This document shows positions 7,421-15,006 of a stretch of 21,532 nt of DNA, piece after piece. Positions within the stretch are counted from its first letter, which is position 1. Each line of letters opens with the position of its first letter. The notes under the pieces were generated by a model. It saw only the letters and a program-made list of their open reading frames with translations, was not told the DNA's origin and searched no databases. Position numbers and translations under genes: made by a program. This DNA is from JBHJGS01 sp050331575 (GTDB lineage Bacteria; Pseudomonadota; Alphaproteobacteria; Sphingomonadales; Rhodothalassiaceae): assembly GCA_050331575.1 (NCBI GenBank), contig JBHJGS010000050.1, forward strand, positions 1 to 21,532, read 5' to 3'.

Positions 7421-8422
7421 CTAAACCGCGGCGGTTTCGCCCAACTGACGTTCCCAGGCCAGCGCGGTGGCCAGGATCGTGTCAATCTGATCCAGCCGTG
7501 GCCGCCAGCCGACCTCACGGGTCAGCCGGGTGGGGTCCGCGATCAACCGGGGCGGATCACCGGCACGGCGCGGTGCTTCCTGAACGCTCAGCGGCTTGCC
7601 GTGCGCCCGCTCAATCCCGGCAATGATGTCGCGAACCGAATAGCCGCGTCCGTAACCGCAATTGAAGCAGGTGATGCCAGAGCGCCCGGCCATCCAGTCC
7701 AGGACCGCCAGATGGCATTCGGCGAGGTCGAGGACGTGGATAAAGTCGCGCACGCACGTGCCATCGGGTGTGTCATAGTCAGTGCCGAAGATCTGCATGC
7801 CGGCGCGTTTGCCGGTGGCCACTTCAGAGGCCACCTTGATCAGATGCGTGGCGTTCTCGCTGCGCTGGCCGGCCCGTCGATCAGGATCGGCACCGGCGAC
7901 GTTAAAATAGCGCAGAATGGCGACTTGCATCTCCGGACGGGCCGAAACCGCGTCGCGTAGCATTTGTTCGGTCATCAGTTTCGACCAGCCATAAGGGTTG
8001 ATCGGCCGCACCGGGCTTTCCTCGGTCACCGTGTCGGTCTGCGGGATGCCGTAAACCGCAGCGGTGGAGGAAAAAACGAACCGGCGCACGCCCTCGCCGA
8101 TGCATGTCTCGATCAATGTGCGGCTGGCGGCGGTGTTGTTGTGATAATATTTCAGCGGCTCGGCCACGGATTCTTCGACCCGGATGCTGCCGGCGAAATG
8201 CAGCACACTGTCGATGCCGTGCTTGCGCAGCACCGCCCGGACCGTGTCAGGATCGGCAATGTCGCCACGTTCCAAAGGGACGCTGTGGGGAATTGCCTGA
8301 GCCGTCCCGGTGGACAGATTGTCGAGCACCACGACATCGCGGCCGGCGTCTTGCAACGCCAGGACGGCATGGCTGCCGATATAGCCGGCGCCGCCGGTAA
8401 CCAGAACCGGGCTGTTGTGCAT
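7421..8422 (-). CDS. galE: UDP-glucose 4-epimerase
   Basis: The 333-residue product is a short-chain dehydrogenase/reductase of the extended type that interconverts UDP-glucose and UDP-galactose using tightly bound NAD. The Rossmann glycine motif is TGGAGYIGSH (9-18), LDNLSTGT (33-40) is the usual GalE continuation, and the catalytic residues are in FSSTAAVYG (117-125) and Y144-GWSK148. NCGYGRGYSVRDII near 250 is also typical. ATG 8422 places the Rossmann motif at the N-terminus and is preceded by AAGGAGCATCCCGG; an upstream extension to 8482 has neither feature. It supplies sugar nucleotides for surface polysaccharide. It converges with the crotonase gene, with only 18 bases between the stops, and is apparently monocistronic. 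Confidence 0.95.
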   Translation of the reverse strand: MHNSPVLVTGGAGYIGSHAVLALQDAGRDVVVLDNLSTGTAQAIPHSVPLERGDIADPDTVRAVLRKHGIDSVLHFAGSIRVEESVAEPLKYYHNNTAASRTLIETCIGEGVRRFVFSSTAAVYGIPQTDTVTEESPVRPINPYGWSKLMTEQMLRDAVSARPEMQVAILRYFNVAGADPDRRAGQRSENATHLIKVASEVATGKRAGMQIFGTDYDTPDGTCVRDFIHVLDLAECHLAVLDWMAGRSGITCFNCGYGRGYSVRDIIAGIERAHGKPLSVQEAPRRAGDPPRLIADPTRLTREVGWRPRLDQIDTILATALAWERQLGETAAV

Positions 8423-8730
8423 TCCGGGATGCTCCTTGCTACGGCACGCAGCGGTGCCTGGGGTGGCGCATCCTGCGCCCATTGGTTGGCCTCTGCCAAG
8501 GCGTGCACCACCACTTCGGCGCGGTTTTAGCCGGCAAACTGTGACATCACCGTGGCGCCCAAGGGCAGCATTCGCGCTTCTGAGACACCAGACGCATCCG
8601 AAACGATCCGCGAACTGCCATTCAAATCCTGCATGGCGGCTATGCCGTCGTCTGTACGCCGGAGCGATTGAAGCTGCGACGCAAGGTGCCAGATAGGGGA
8701 TGGTTGTGTATCTGATCGGGACGGTCTGTC
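8423..8730. other. Intergenic region between divergent galE and hydroxylase genes
   Basis: This 308-base stretch must contain the promoters of galE (leftward) and the beta-hydroxylase gene (rightward). I see no convincing ORF and no clear -35/-10 pair. A short perfect hairpin, GGCGCA (8465-8470) and TGCGCC (8474-8479) with a 3-base loop, lies in the galE leader. Confidence 0.5.
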
Positions 8731-9534
8731 ATGGCGAATGCCTCTGCGCCCTATTCCTTCCTGGACCGCCAAATCCGCCGATATGGCGGGCGGTTGCGCC
8801 ACCGTATCAACAAGATCCTCGCCCGCTATTCTGAAATTGGCGATCCGCCGGTGTTTGATCCGGCAATCTTTGACTGGACGCCGCTTTTGCAGCGGCATTG
8901 GCGCACCATTCAGGCGGAGGCGGAGCAGGTGTTAAGCCGGCAAGCCGGTCTGCCCAGCCTGGTCGACTTGTCACCGGATCATGCCGGCATCAACGCCGAT
9001 GGCGGCTGGCGCTCCTTCTTCTTATGGGGCTATGGCTTCCGCATCGACGACGCCTGCGCGTGTTGTCCGGAAACCACGCGCCTGGTGGAGCAGATCCCCG
9101 GCCTGATGACGGCGATGTTCTCGGTGCATGTCCCGGGCACGCATCTGTCCCGCCATCGCGGGGTGACCAAGGGCATGATTACGGTGCATTTGCCCTTGAA
9201 GGTGCCGCGCGATGCGCACCATTGCCGGATCGATGTTGACGGCCAGGTCCACCAGTGGCGGGAGGGCGAGCTGTTCGCCTTTGATGACACCTATGCGCAC
9301 GAGACCTGGAACGACACCGATGAGGTGCGCATTCTGCTTCTTCTGCATGTTCGCCGCCCGTTGCAAGCGCCGGGCAGTTGGCTGCGCGACCTGTTTTTCT
9401 GGGCGATCAGGCGGACCGCTTTTGTGCGGGACGCGCACCGCAATATCGAAGCTTGGTCGGCCCGTGTGGATCAGATCGAGCGCGCTGAGGCTGAGCGATA
9501 TGCCCACGCCTCCCACAAAGCATGCAGCGATTGA
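8731..9534 (+). CDS. Aspartyl/asparaginyl beta-hydroxylase family protein (LpxO-like)
   Basis: The product is 267 residues. The family is iron(II)/2-oxoglutarate-dependent and hydroxylates side chains or, in the LpxO branch, the fatty acyl chain of lipid A. The double-stranded beta-helix core spans about 60-210. Visible metal ligands are H142 (HLSRHRG) and H190 (FDDTYAHETWN), with R200 (EVRILLLL) as the likely 2-oxoglutarate anchor; the two-histidine arrangement without a clear carboxylate is usual in this family. VHVPGTHLSRHRG and HQWREGELFAFDD are characteristic. A basic N-terminus (RRYGGRLRHR) and the C-terminal segment WLRDLFFWAIRRTAF could touch the membrane, which fits a lipid A substrate but does not prove it. 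The ribosome-binding site is weak. Confidence 0.88.
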   Translation: MANASAPYSFLDRQIRRYGGRLRHRINKILARYSEIGDPPVFDPAIFDWTPLLQRHWRTIQAEAEQVLSRQAGLPSLVDLSPDHAGINADGGWRSFFLWGYGFRIDDACACCPETTRLVEQIPGLMTAMFSVHVPGTHLSRHRGVTKGMITVHLPLKVPRDAHHCRIDVDGQVHQWREGELFAFDDTYAHETWNDTDEVRILLLLHVRRPLQAPGSWLRDLFFWAIRRTAFVRDAHRNIEAWSARVDQIERAEAERYAHASHKACSD

Positions 9535-9756
9535 ATGAGGACCAGTCGGTTTGCGATATAAAATAGATCAAGGCGGCGGCAAATGCCGAGGGATCGGGCC
9601 TTTTGCCCAACATTCAGCAAAGCTGTGACAACGACGATCAAATTTGAGCGTTTGAAGACGAAGCCGTGCGCTCTACCTGCTGCAGCGCCTGCGCCTTTGC
9701 TGCGGAGGCAGCGCCGCGAATGTTTCCGGCGCGCACACCCAGATGGGAGAAACAGG

Positions 9757-10365
9757 ATGAGCAGACTGCCCCTTTTTGCTGCCGCTTCCGCCCTGGCCGC
9801 CGTGGCTGTGATCTCCACCGCCGCAATGGCCGAAACGCTCGGCCGCCGGCACCAGGCCAAGTTCGAGCGGGATGGCGCGGTCAACGCGCCGGCGCCGGAG
9901 GATTATCGCAGCTGGGTCTATGTCGGAACGCCGTTGACGCCGAATGCGCTGAATGGTGGCGAGGCGGCCTTCCCGGAATTTCATAATGTCTATGTCGAAC
10001 CCGCGGCCTACAAGCATTACAAAAAAACCGGTGAATGGGCCGATGGCACCCAGATCGTCAAGGAACTGGTCACCGTGCGCGAAAGCGAGGGCGGCAACAA
10101 TGCCAACGGCTCATCCAACGAAGTCAGCGGCACCGGCTATTTTCAAGGCGAATTCAACGGTCTGGAACTGGCGGTGAAGGACACAGACCGGTTCGGCGAC
10201 GAACCGGGGGGATGGGCTTATTTCAGCTTTGGCCATCATGCCCCGCCCTATGCTGAAACGGCCAAGGCCATGCCCACCCAAGCCTGCAACAGCTGCCACG
10301 AAGCGCAGGCTGCGACCGATTTCGTGTTCACGCAATTCTATCCGGTCTTGCGCGCCGCGGACTAA
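9757..10365 (+). CDS. Secreted cytochrome P460 family protein
   Basis: The 202-residue precursor has a signal peptide (1-25, ending in AMA). A single c-type haem-binding motif CNSCH (177-181) lies near the C-terminus, as in cytochrome P460 and cytochrome c'-beta. Segments typical of the family are WVYVGTPLTPNALN (53-66), FHNVYVEPAAYKHYKKTGEW (75-94) and FGHHAPPYAETAKAMP (158-173). Characterised members oxidise hydroxylamine or bind nitric oxide in the periplasm; the activity here is not known. ATG 9757 is chosen for the signal peptide and the GGGAGAAACAGG before it. A LysR regulator follows about 190 bases later on the same strand. No nitrification genes are visible. Confidence 0.9.
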   Translation: MSRLPLFAAASALAAVAVISTAAMAETLGRRHQAKFERDGAVNAPAPEDYRSWVYVGTPLTPNALNGGEAAFPEFHNVYVEPAAYKHYKKTGEWADGTQIVKELVTVRESEGGNNANGSSNEVSGTGYFQGEFNGLELAVKDTDRFGDEPGGWAYFSFGHHAPPYAETAKAMPTQACNSCHEAQAATDFVFTQFYPVLRAAD

Positions 10366-10438
10366 GCGGGATGCCCTAGACCACGTCTTGCACATGGGGG
10401 CCTGCCTTTGCGCCATGCAGGGGCACGCCCTTGATATT

Positions 10439-10467
10439 TTGTCAAAAACTTTCCAGCACAATAAGGT
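10439..10467 (+). promoter_or_regulatory. Possible promoter of the LysR-family gene
   Basis: TTGTCA (10439-10444) is a 5-of-6 match to a -35 element. TAAGGT (10462-10467), 17 bases further, is a weak -10 element. It lies in the only AT-richer patch between the cytochrome and regulator genes, about 90 bases before the ATG at 10557. Confidence 0.3.
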
Positions 10468-10556
10468 CGGAACGGGTCGGCGATGCGGCCGGCACGTGCG
10501 CCGGCGATCACCACCAAGGGGGGACAGCGCGGCGGCCGGTCCGCGCGACAGGCAGC

Positions 10557-11441
10557 ATGGACTTGAATCAGATCCGCATCTTCCTGGCGACAAGCGAGGA
10601 ATTGAATTTCACCCGGACTGCCCAGCGCCTGGGCTTGAGCCAGCCCACCGTCAGCCGCGCCATTCGGGCGCTGGAAGACATGTTCGGCGGGCCATTGTTC
10701 CGGCGCGAACGGGACAACACGCATCTGACCGAACTGGGCCGGCTGATCCAGCCCTATCTGGCCAGCATCGTCGAGGCCGCCGATCATGCCGTCGACGCCG
10801 CCCAGCATTATGCCGCGCTGGAAGACACGCCGATCACCATCGGTCTGATGTGCACGATCGGACCGGAGCGGATCATGGCGCTGATTGCCGGCCTGAACCG
10901 CGCCCATCCCGGCCTGAAGATCACGCTGATCGACGGCACCGCGGCGGAACTGGAGGAGTGGCTGCTGGAGGGGCGGCTCGACATCGCCATCTGCGGCAAG
11001 CCCAAACGCTATGACGAGCGCTTCCATATCGCCGATCTGTATGACGAGGCTTTCGTGGCCGTGCTGCCGGCCGATGACGCCCTGGCCAATCAGGACGCGG
11101 TGAAGGTGAGCGATCTCCCCACACGACCCTATGTGCGCCGGATCAATTGCGAGGTCGATCATGTGCTGGCTGAACGGCTTCAGCAGCGGGGCGTGACCTT
11201 GACGCCAGCCTATTACAGCGACCGGGACGATTGGGTGCAGCAATTGGTGGCGCAGGGCCTGGCGATCAGTTTGATGCCGGTATCCGCCATCACCGCGCCG
11301 GATCTGGCGCAGCGGCCGCTGGACGATTTGACGGTGACACGCCGCATCCAGATCGTCACCGTGCGCGGACGGCGGCACAGCCCCGGCGTCGGCGCGGTGT
11401 TGAAGGAGGCCCGCGCCATCAACTGGGGCCCGCTGCCCTAG
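10557..11441 (+). CDS. LysR-family transcriptional regulator
   Basis: The 294-residue protein has the LysR layout. An N-terminal winged helix-turn-helix (about 1-60) carries DLNQIRIFLATSEELNFTRT and RLGLSQPTVSRAIRALE, and is followed by a linker helix and a periplasmic-binding-protein-like effector domain (about 90-290; ITIGLMCTIGPERIM, LDIAICGKP). LysR proteins bind an inducer and often control an adjacent divergent gene. No gene diverges directly from this one, so its target may be the upstream cytochrome P460 gene, itself, or a distant locus. ATG 10557 is chosen because it begins the helix-turn-helix exactly; upstream codons in this frame give no family sequence. It converges on the YceI gene. 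Confidence 0.94.
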   Translation: MDLNQIRIFLATSEELNFTRTAQRLGLSQPTVSRAIRALEDMFGGPLFRRERDNTHLTELGRLIQPYLASIVEAADHAVDAAQHYAALEDTPITIGLMCTIGPERIMALIAGLNRAHPGLKITLIDGTAAELEEWLLEGRLDIAICGKPKRYDERFHIADLYDEAFVAVLPADDALANQDAVKVSDLPTRPYVRRINCEVDHVLAERLQQRGVTLTPAYYSDRDDWVQQLVAQGLAISLMPVSAITAPDLAQRPLDDLTVTRRIQIVTVRGRRHSPGVGAVLKEARAINWGPLP

Positions 11442-11443
11442 CG

Positions 11444-11506
11444 CCTTTTCCGATCAAACCGACTCACTTGCGGGTTCGGCTTGGCCGAGAAAAGGCTCTG
11501 TGAGTC
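11444..11506. repeat. Two interleaved inverted repeats after the LysR stop
   Basis: CCTTTTC (11444-11450) pairs with GAAAAGG (11489-11495), and GACTCAC (11461-11467) pairs with GTGAGTC (11500-11506). Each pair is perfect over 7 bases and the two are interleaved. An RNA across this region could form either stem or a pseudoknot-like fold. It starts three bases after the LysR stop codon. Confidence 0.4.
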
Positions 11507-11531
11507 ATAGGTTTAGACTGTCGCGTCCGGC

Positions 11532-11561
11532 CTCATTGATCACCAAAAGTGAGCCAATGAG
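11532..11561. terminator. Hairpin between convergent LysR and YceI genes
   Basis: CTCATTG (11532-11538) pairs with CAATGAG (11555-11561), and inside it TCAC (11540-11543) pairs with GTGA (11549-11552) around a 5-base loop. The stacked stem lies 13 bases after the YceI stop on the minus strand and between two convergent genes. No T-run follows on either strand, so termination by this element alone is uncertain. Confidence 0.4.
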
Positions 11562-11574
11562 ATCGGGCAACGCG

Positions 11575-12153
11575 CTAACGCCTGAAGGTAAGGTCGAAGC
11601 TGATGGGCACGGCAAACTGGATGCTGTCCAGCCCGGCGATCTCGCGCAGGCGGCCCAGACCCGGCGCATAATCGAAATCTTCGGCATAGACGATCACCGG
11701 CTCCACGCTGGTCACCGTGGCCAGATCCTCGCCCACGCGGGTGACCGCCAGCTCGGTGTCATAGGCGGCGTCTTGGCCATGGGCGGCCACGCGGACCGGA
11801 ATGGTCAGGGTGATCCGCTCGCCCACCGGCAGGTCGGCGAGGGTCTGGGCATCGATCTCCGCCCGGATCGTCGCCACCGGATGCTCGTCCACCTCGAACA
11901 GATATTTGCGCATGCGCTCGTCCCGGATGCCGATCTTGGTGTCGACACTGGCCAGCTTGATGCGGATTTCCGCGCGGCCGTCGGCATCGACATAGCCGGC
12001 CAGGTCGCGGAACCGGCTGGCTTCGGCAATCTCGGCATTTTTCAAGGTGACGAACGAAACCGCGGAGCGCTCCGGCACCAGGTCCCATCGCTCATCCGCC
12101 GCAGCAGATAAGGTGAAAAGCGGCAATAGCAGCAATCCGGCCCAGCGGATCAT
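11575..12153 (-). CDS. Secreted YceI-family protein
   Basis: The 192-residue precursor has a signal peptide (MIRWAGLLLLPLFTLSAAA). The mature part has the features of the YceI lipocalin-like beta-barrel: WDLVPERSAVSFVTLKNAEI, FRDLAGYVDADGRAEIRIKLASVDTKIGIRDERM and LFEVDEHPVATI. YceI proteins bind polyisoprenoid lipids such as ubiquinone precursors in the periplasm, and some are stress-induced; the ligand here is not known. ATG 12153 follows GGGGGAGACATGCC and starts the signal peptide. The gene diverges from the PepSY-like gene, and both encode exported proteins from one shared intergenic region (12154-12329). Confidence 0.88.
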   Translation of the reverse strand: MIRWAGLLLLPLFTLSAAADERWDLVPERSAVSFVTLKNAEIAEASRFRDLAGYVDADGRAEIRIKLASVDTKIGIRDERMRKYLFEVDEHPVATIRAEIDAQTLADLPVGERITLTIPVRVAAHGQDAAYDTELAVTRVGEDLATVTSVEPVIVYAEDFDYAPGLGRLREIAGLDSIQFAVPISFDLTFRR

Positions 12154-12329
12154 GGCATGTCTCCCCCGATCATGATGGCCCAAGACCATGCCAAAGCCGG
12201 CCGCAAAGGCCAAGGGGGCGCAGCCGCGCAGCCGGACCGCGAACGTTTGCATCCGATGCACGTTTTGTCTCCTGAGGCAGGGCGCGCAGCCCTGCTCGAT
12301 GATCGACCTGAACGAGAACGGAGCATGAC

Positions 12330-12659
12330 ATGGTTTTGAAACGCTTGAGCGCCGGTGTCGCCGCAATCGCCTTGGCCACCGCTGTGTCCTTACCGGCCGC
12401 GGCTGAAGATTGGGCCGACGAAGATCAGGCCGCGCGGGAGATGATGGCCGGCGTTTTCGTTTATGATGTCGGCGACTTTATGCTGCCCAGCGAGGTGGCC
12501 GCCAATCTGCTGGAGCGCGGCTATACCGAGATCGAGGATTTCGACATCGAATATAATCGCTATGAGGTCGAGGTGGAAATGGCCTCCGGCGAAGAGTTGG
12601 AACTGGAGATCGATCCGGTCACCGGGGCCATTCTGGATGTCGACGACAATTGGTTCTAG
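12330..12659 (+). CDS. Small secreted PepSY-like protein
   Basis: The 109-residue precursor has a signal peptide (residues 1-25, MVLKRLSAGVAAIALATAVS and onward to PAAA). The mature protein is very acidic and has one PepSY-type repeat: VAANLLERGYTEIEDFDIEYN, then YEVEVEMASGEELELEIDPV and TGAILDVDDNW. PepSY domains occur in peptidase inhibitors and in small periplasmic proteins of unknown role; the strong acidity would suit cation binding, which is inference. GAGAACGGAGCATGAC precedes the ATG. A four-codon-earlier ATG is out of frame. The neighbouring YceI gene diverges. Confidence 0.8.
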   Translation: MVLKRLSAGVAAIALATAVSLPAAAEDWADEDQAAREMMAGVFVYDVGDFMLPSEVAANLLERGYTEIEDFDIEYNRYEVEVEMASGEELELEIDPVTGAILDVDDNWF

Positions 12660-12754
12660 AGCCAAATCGCGCGCACCAAAGAAGGCGGGCCTTTTCACCC
12701 GATCAACCGCGATCATGATGGATCGGATAAGGCCCGACGCCGGTTGTTCTGAAA

Positions 12755-12779
12755 GCGGCGGGGCGTCTGGCCCCGTCGC
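12755..12779 (-). terminator. Hairpin terminator at the end of the large minus-strand gene block
   Basis: GCGGCGGGGC (12755-12764) and GCCCCGTCGC (12770-12779) form a 10-bp stem with one G-T pair and a 5-base loop. On the minus strand it lies four bases after the stop of the phasin-like gene and is followed by TTTC. The stem is strong and the T-run short. It probably marks the end of the transcript covering the sulfide/oxidase block. Confidence 0.6.
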
Positions 12780-12783
12780 CTGG

Positions 12784-13125
12784 TTATCGGCGCTTTGCCA
12801 AGCGGCGCGCATTGGCGCGAACCCGGCGATAGCCCGGCGCGGTATAGACTTGGCTGCCGCGAATGACCTGGTCTGTGACGTCCTCGCGGGATAAGGCCGC
12901 GGCGGTCGCCAAGGCTGGCCATGCCGCCCACCAGGCCATGGCGCCATCGACCAACGCCTGGCCTTTTTCCGCCACTATACGCTGGCTTTCCGCCCGCCCC
13001 CAGGCATCGCCTCGCATCACCGCGAATGGGATATGCCAGCATCGATAGGCGATGGTGGTCGAGGCCGCCGACATCGCCGCTGCCGTCTCCCACCAAAGCC
13101 GCCAAAGATCATGTGTTTGTGCCAT
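12784..13125 (-). CDS. Conserved-looking small protein, phasin-like
   Basis: The product has 113 residues and no signal peptide. Its middle is a long alpha-helical stretch rich in Ala, with the pattern ETAAAMSAASTTIAYRCWHI and ESQRIVAEKGQALVDGAMAW, resembling phasins and related amphipathic proteins that coat polyhydroxyalkanoate granules or associate with membranes. The C-terminus is basic (YRRVRANARRLAKRR), which would suit binding to nucleic acid or an acidic surface. TTAAGG lies five bases before the ATG, and a hairpin follows the stop directly. The gene is the last of the minus-strand block, 95 bases after the deacetylase. The assignment to phasins is by appearance only; no PHA synthase is in the window. 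Confidence 0.65.
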   Translation of the reverse strand: MAQTHDLWRLWWETAAAMSAASTTIAYRCWHIPFAVMRGDAWGRAESQRIVAEKGQALVDGAMAWWAAWPALATAAALSREDVTDQVIRGSQVYTAPGYRRVRANARRLAKRR

Positions 13126-13220
13126 AGCGCCTTAACCCGCGCCGAGGGCAAAGGTTGCACCTGGCCCCGTGGGCGCGCTTGCCAAGCGCCAGCCGTCTGC
13201 GCCGGGGCGAGGGCCGGAGA

Positions 13221-13880
13221 CTATGGCCCTTGACGCGGCGAGTGCGGCGGAGATGGGAGCAGGTCGCTCAGGCGCACACCCTGCAATTCTTGCTCGGCCA
13301 GCCAAGGCAGAAGCCAGTCCAGCGTCTCGGCGGTGCGGCGGCCGCGGGTGTGGCGATCATGCAGGATGATGATCGAGCCGGGGCGAACCAGATGCCGCAA
13401 CAGCCAGCGGCGGGCGGCTTGCCAGGGCAGGTGCGTATCCAGCGGGAAGGCATCGCCCAGCACGGTGCGATAGCCGTGCCGGGCGGCAATCTGCGGCATC
13501 CACGGCCGATAGATCCCGGACGGCGGGCGGAAATGCCGGGGCGTGCCATAGTCTTGCAGGATCGCATCGCATGCCAGAAGATCGGCCTCAAACGCGGCCG
13601 GGGTCATGCGCCAGGCGGGCCGATCCGCCATCAAGTGATTGGCCAGTTCATGGCCGCCCTGGACCAGCCGCGGCATCAGCTCAGCGGCGGCGCGCGTGTT
13701 GTTGCCAATCATGAAGAAGGTGCCGACGACGCCGGCGGCCTCCAACCGGTCGGCGATCGCCGCGGTCGTCTCCGGGTTCGGGCTGTCATCGATGGTGACG
13801 GCGACCCGCCGCGCCTGGCCCGGCGCGAAATACCAGACCGTGCGCTGCGACCCGGGCAGGCAGCGCAGCAGCGCGCGCAG
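13221..13880 (-). CDS. NodB-type polysaccharide deacetylase family protein, non-standard start
   Basis: The frame codes for a NodB-fold, metal-dependent deacetylase of about 219 residues. Motif 1 is TIDDSP (D31, D32), motif 2 is GHELANHLMADRP (H82, with D86 where many members have the second His), motif 3 is FRPPSG and motif 5 is IIILHD. The variant NHxMxDRPs is one I recall from a subfamily of chitin-deacetylase-like proteins, so activity may be retained. There is no ATG, GTG or TTG in frame before motif 1; the first is the TTG at 13745, which would remove the catalytic aspartates. A CTG at 13880-13878, eight bases after GGGAG, is the best start. The frame lies directly behind, and in phase with, the UAG of the DUF2474 gene. 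Confidence 0.75.
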   Translation of the reverse strand: MRALLRCLPGSQRTVWYFAPGQARRVAVTIDDSPNPETTAAIADRLEAAGVVGTFFMIGNNTRAAAELMPRLVQGGHELANHLMADRPAWRMTPAAFEADLLACDAILQDYGTPRHFRPPSGIYRPWMPQIAARHGYRTVLGDAFPLDTHLPWQAARRWLLRHLVRPGSIIILHDRHTRGRRTAETLDWLLPWLAEQELQGVRLSDLLPSPPHSPRQGP

Positions 13881-13883
13881 CCT

Positions 13884-13991
13884 CTAGGCTCCCAGGGCCA
13901 GCTTGATGGCGTATCCGATCGTCGCCACGGTTGCCACGCCGGCGGCCCATAAGGCGACAAACCAGAGGATCTGGCGCACGCGCTTCGACAT
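13884..13991 (-). CDS. DUF2474 (CydX-like) small subunit of the bd-type oxidase
   Basis: A 35-residue single-pass membrane peptide starting MSKRVRQILWFVALWAAGVA. It has a basic N-terminus, one transmembrane helix (about 8-32) and a short tail, as in the DUF2474 peptides found after CIO-type cydAB genes and comparable in role to CydX, which stabilises the oxidase haems. Its ATG overlaps the cydB stop as TGATG, so translation is probably coupled. It ends in TAG at 13886-13884; the next genes' frame continues in phase after this stop. The peptide is short enough to be missed by automatic annotation. Confidence 0.8.
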   Translation of the reverse strand: MSKRVRQILWFVALWAAGVATVATIGYAIKLALGA

Positions 13992-14995
13992 CAGTGATAC
14001 CCTTCACCGGCGCGGACCTTGCCGCGGAAGATCCAATAGGAATAAGCGGTGTAGCCGATGATCAGCGGCAGCAAGACCAAGGCGCCGACCAGCAGGAACA
14101 GCAGGCTGCTGTCTGGTGCCGCGGCCTGCCAGACGGTCAGATTGCGCGGCACCACATAGGGATAGAGGCTGATGCCCAGCCCGATATAGCTGAGCACGAA
14201 AAGCCCCAGCGCCAGCGGAAATGGCCGATTGTCCTTGCGGCCCTTAACCGCGCGGTACAGCCAATAGGCCAGGGCGGCGACCAGCAGCGGCACCGGAGAG
14301 ACGAACAGGATATTGGGCCAATCGAACCAGCGTGCCCGGATCGTGCCGTCCAGGAACGGGGTAATCAGACTGACCAGCGCGATCAGCCCGACCACGCTAT
14401 AGGTCAGCGGCATGGCAAGCCGGTAGCAGCGGTCGCGCACGCGGCCCTCGGTCTTCAGGATCAGCCAGGCGGCTCCCAACAAGCCGTAGCCGGCGACCAG
14501 CGCCACGCCGGTGAGCAGGCTGAACGGGCTCAGCCAATCCCACCAGCCGCCGCCATAGGCGCGGCCGTCCACCTCAATGCCCTGAATGAAGGCGCCCAGC
14601 ACGATCCCCTGGGCGAAGGTGGCCACGATCGAACCGACCGCGAAGGAATAGTCCCAAAACCGCTCATGATCCTTGTCGCGCCAGCGATATTCGAAGGCGA
14701 CACCGCGGAACACCAGGCCAAGCAGCATCACGATGATGGGCGCGTACAAGGCCGGCATGACGATGGCATAGGCGACGGGAAAGGCGGCCAGCAGCCCGCC
14801 GCCGCCCAGGATCAGCCAGGTTTCGTTGCCGTCCCACACCGGGGCGACGGTGTTCATGGCGGTGTCCCGGTCCTCGCCATAGATCAGCGTGGGAAACAAG
14901 ATGCCGACGCCCAGATCGAAACCGTCCAGGATGACATAGGCAAGGATCGCAATGGCCAGCAGCATGGCCCAGATGAAGGCGAGATCGAATTCCAT
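13991..14995 (-). CDS. cydB: Cytochrome bd-type quinol oxidase subunit II (CIO-like)
   Basis: The 334-residue integral membrane protein has about eight to nine helices and pairs with CydA in the inner membrane. Typical CydB features are the start ILAYVILDGFDLGVGILFPT (17-36), APVWDGNETWLILGGGGLLA (51-70) and FRGVAFEYR (95-103). GGGCAG precedes the ATG. It begins 11 bases after the cydA stop and overlaps the DUF2474 start. The complex oxidises quinol and reduces oxygen without pumping protons; bd oxidases tolerate sulfide and cyanide, which fits the sulfide-oxidation genes upstream in the block. Confidence 0.96.
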   Translation of the reverse strand: MEFDLAFIWAMLLAIAILAYVILDGFDLGVGILFPTLIYGEDRDTAMNTVAPVWDGNETWLILGGGGLLAAFPVAYAIVMPALYAPIIVMLLGLVFRGVAFEYRWRDKDHERFWDYSFAVGSIVATFAQGIVLGAFIQGIEVDGRAYGGGWWDWLSPFSLLTGVALVAGYGLLGAAWLILKTEGRVRDRCYRLAMPLTYSVVGLIALVSLITPFLDGTIRARWFDWPNILFVSPVPLLVAALAYWLYRAVKGRKDNRPFPLALGLFVLSYIGLGISLYPYVVPRNLTVWQAAAPDSSLLFLLVGALVLLPLIIGYTAYSYWIFRGKVRAGEGYH

Positions 14996-15006
14996 GACGC
15001 TGCCCC

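Noticed and set aside
13221..13745. TTG at 13745 as the start of the deacetylase
   Set aside because: It would remove the TIDDSP catalytic motif that is intact in the same frame just upstream.
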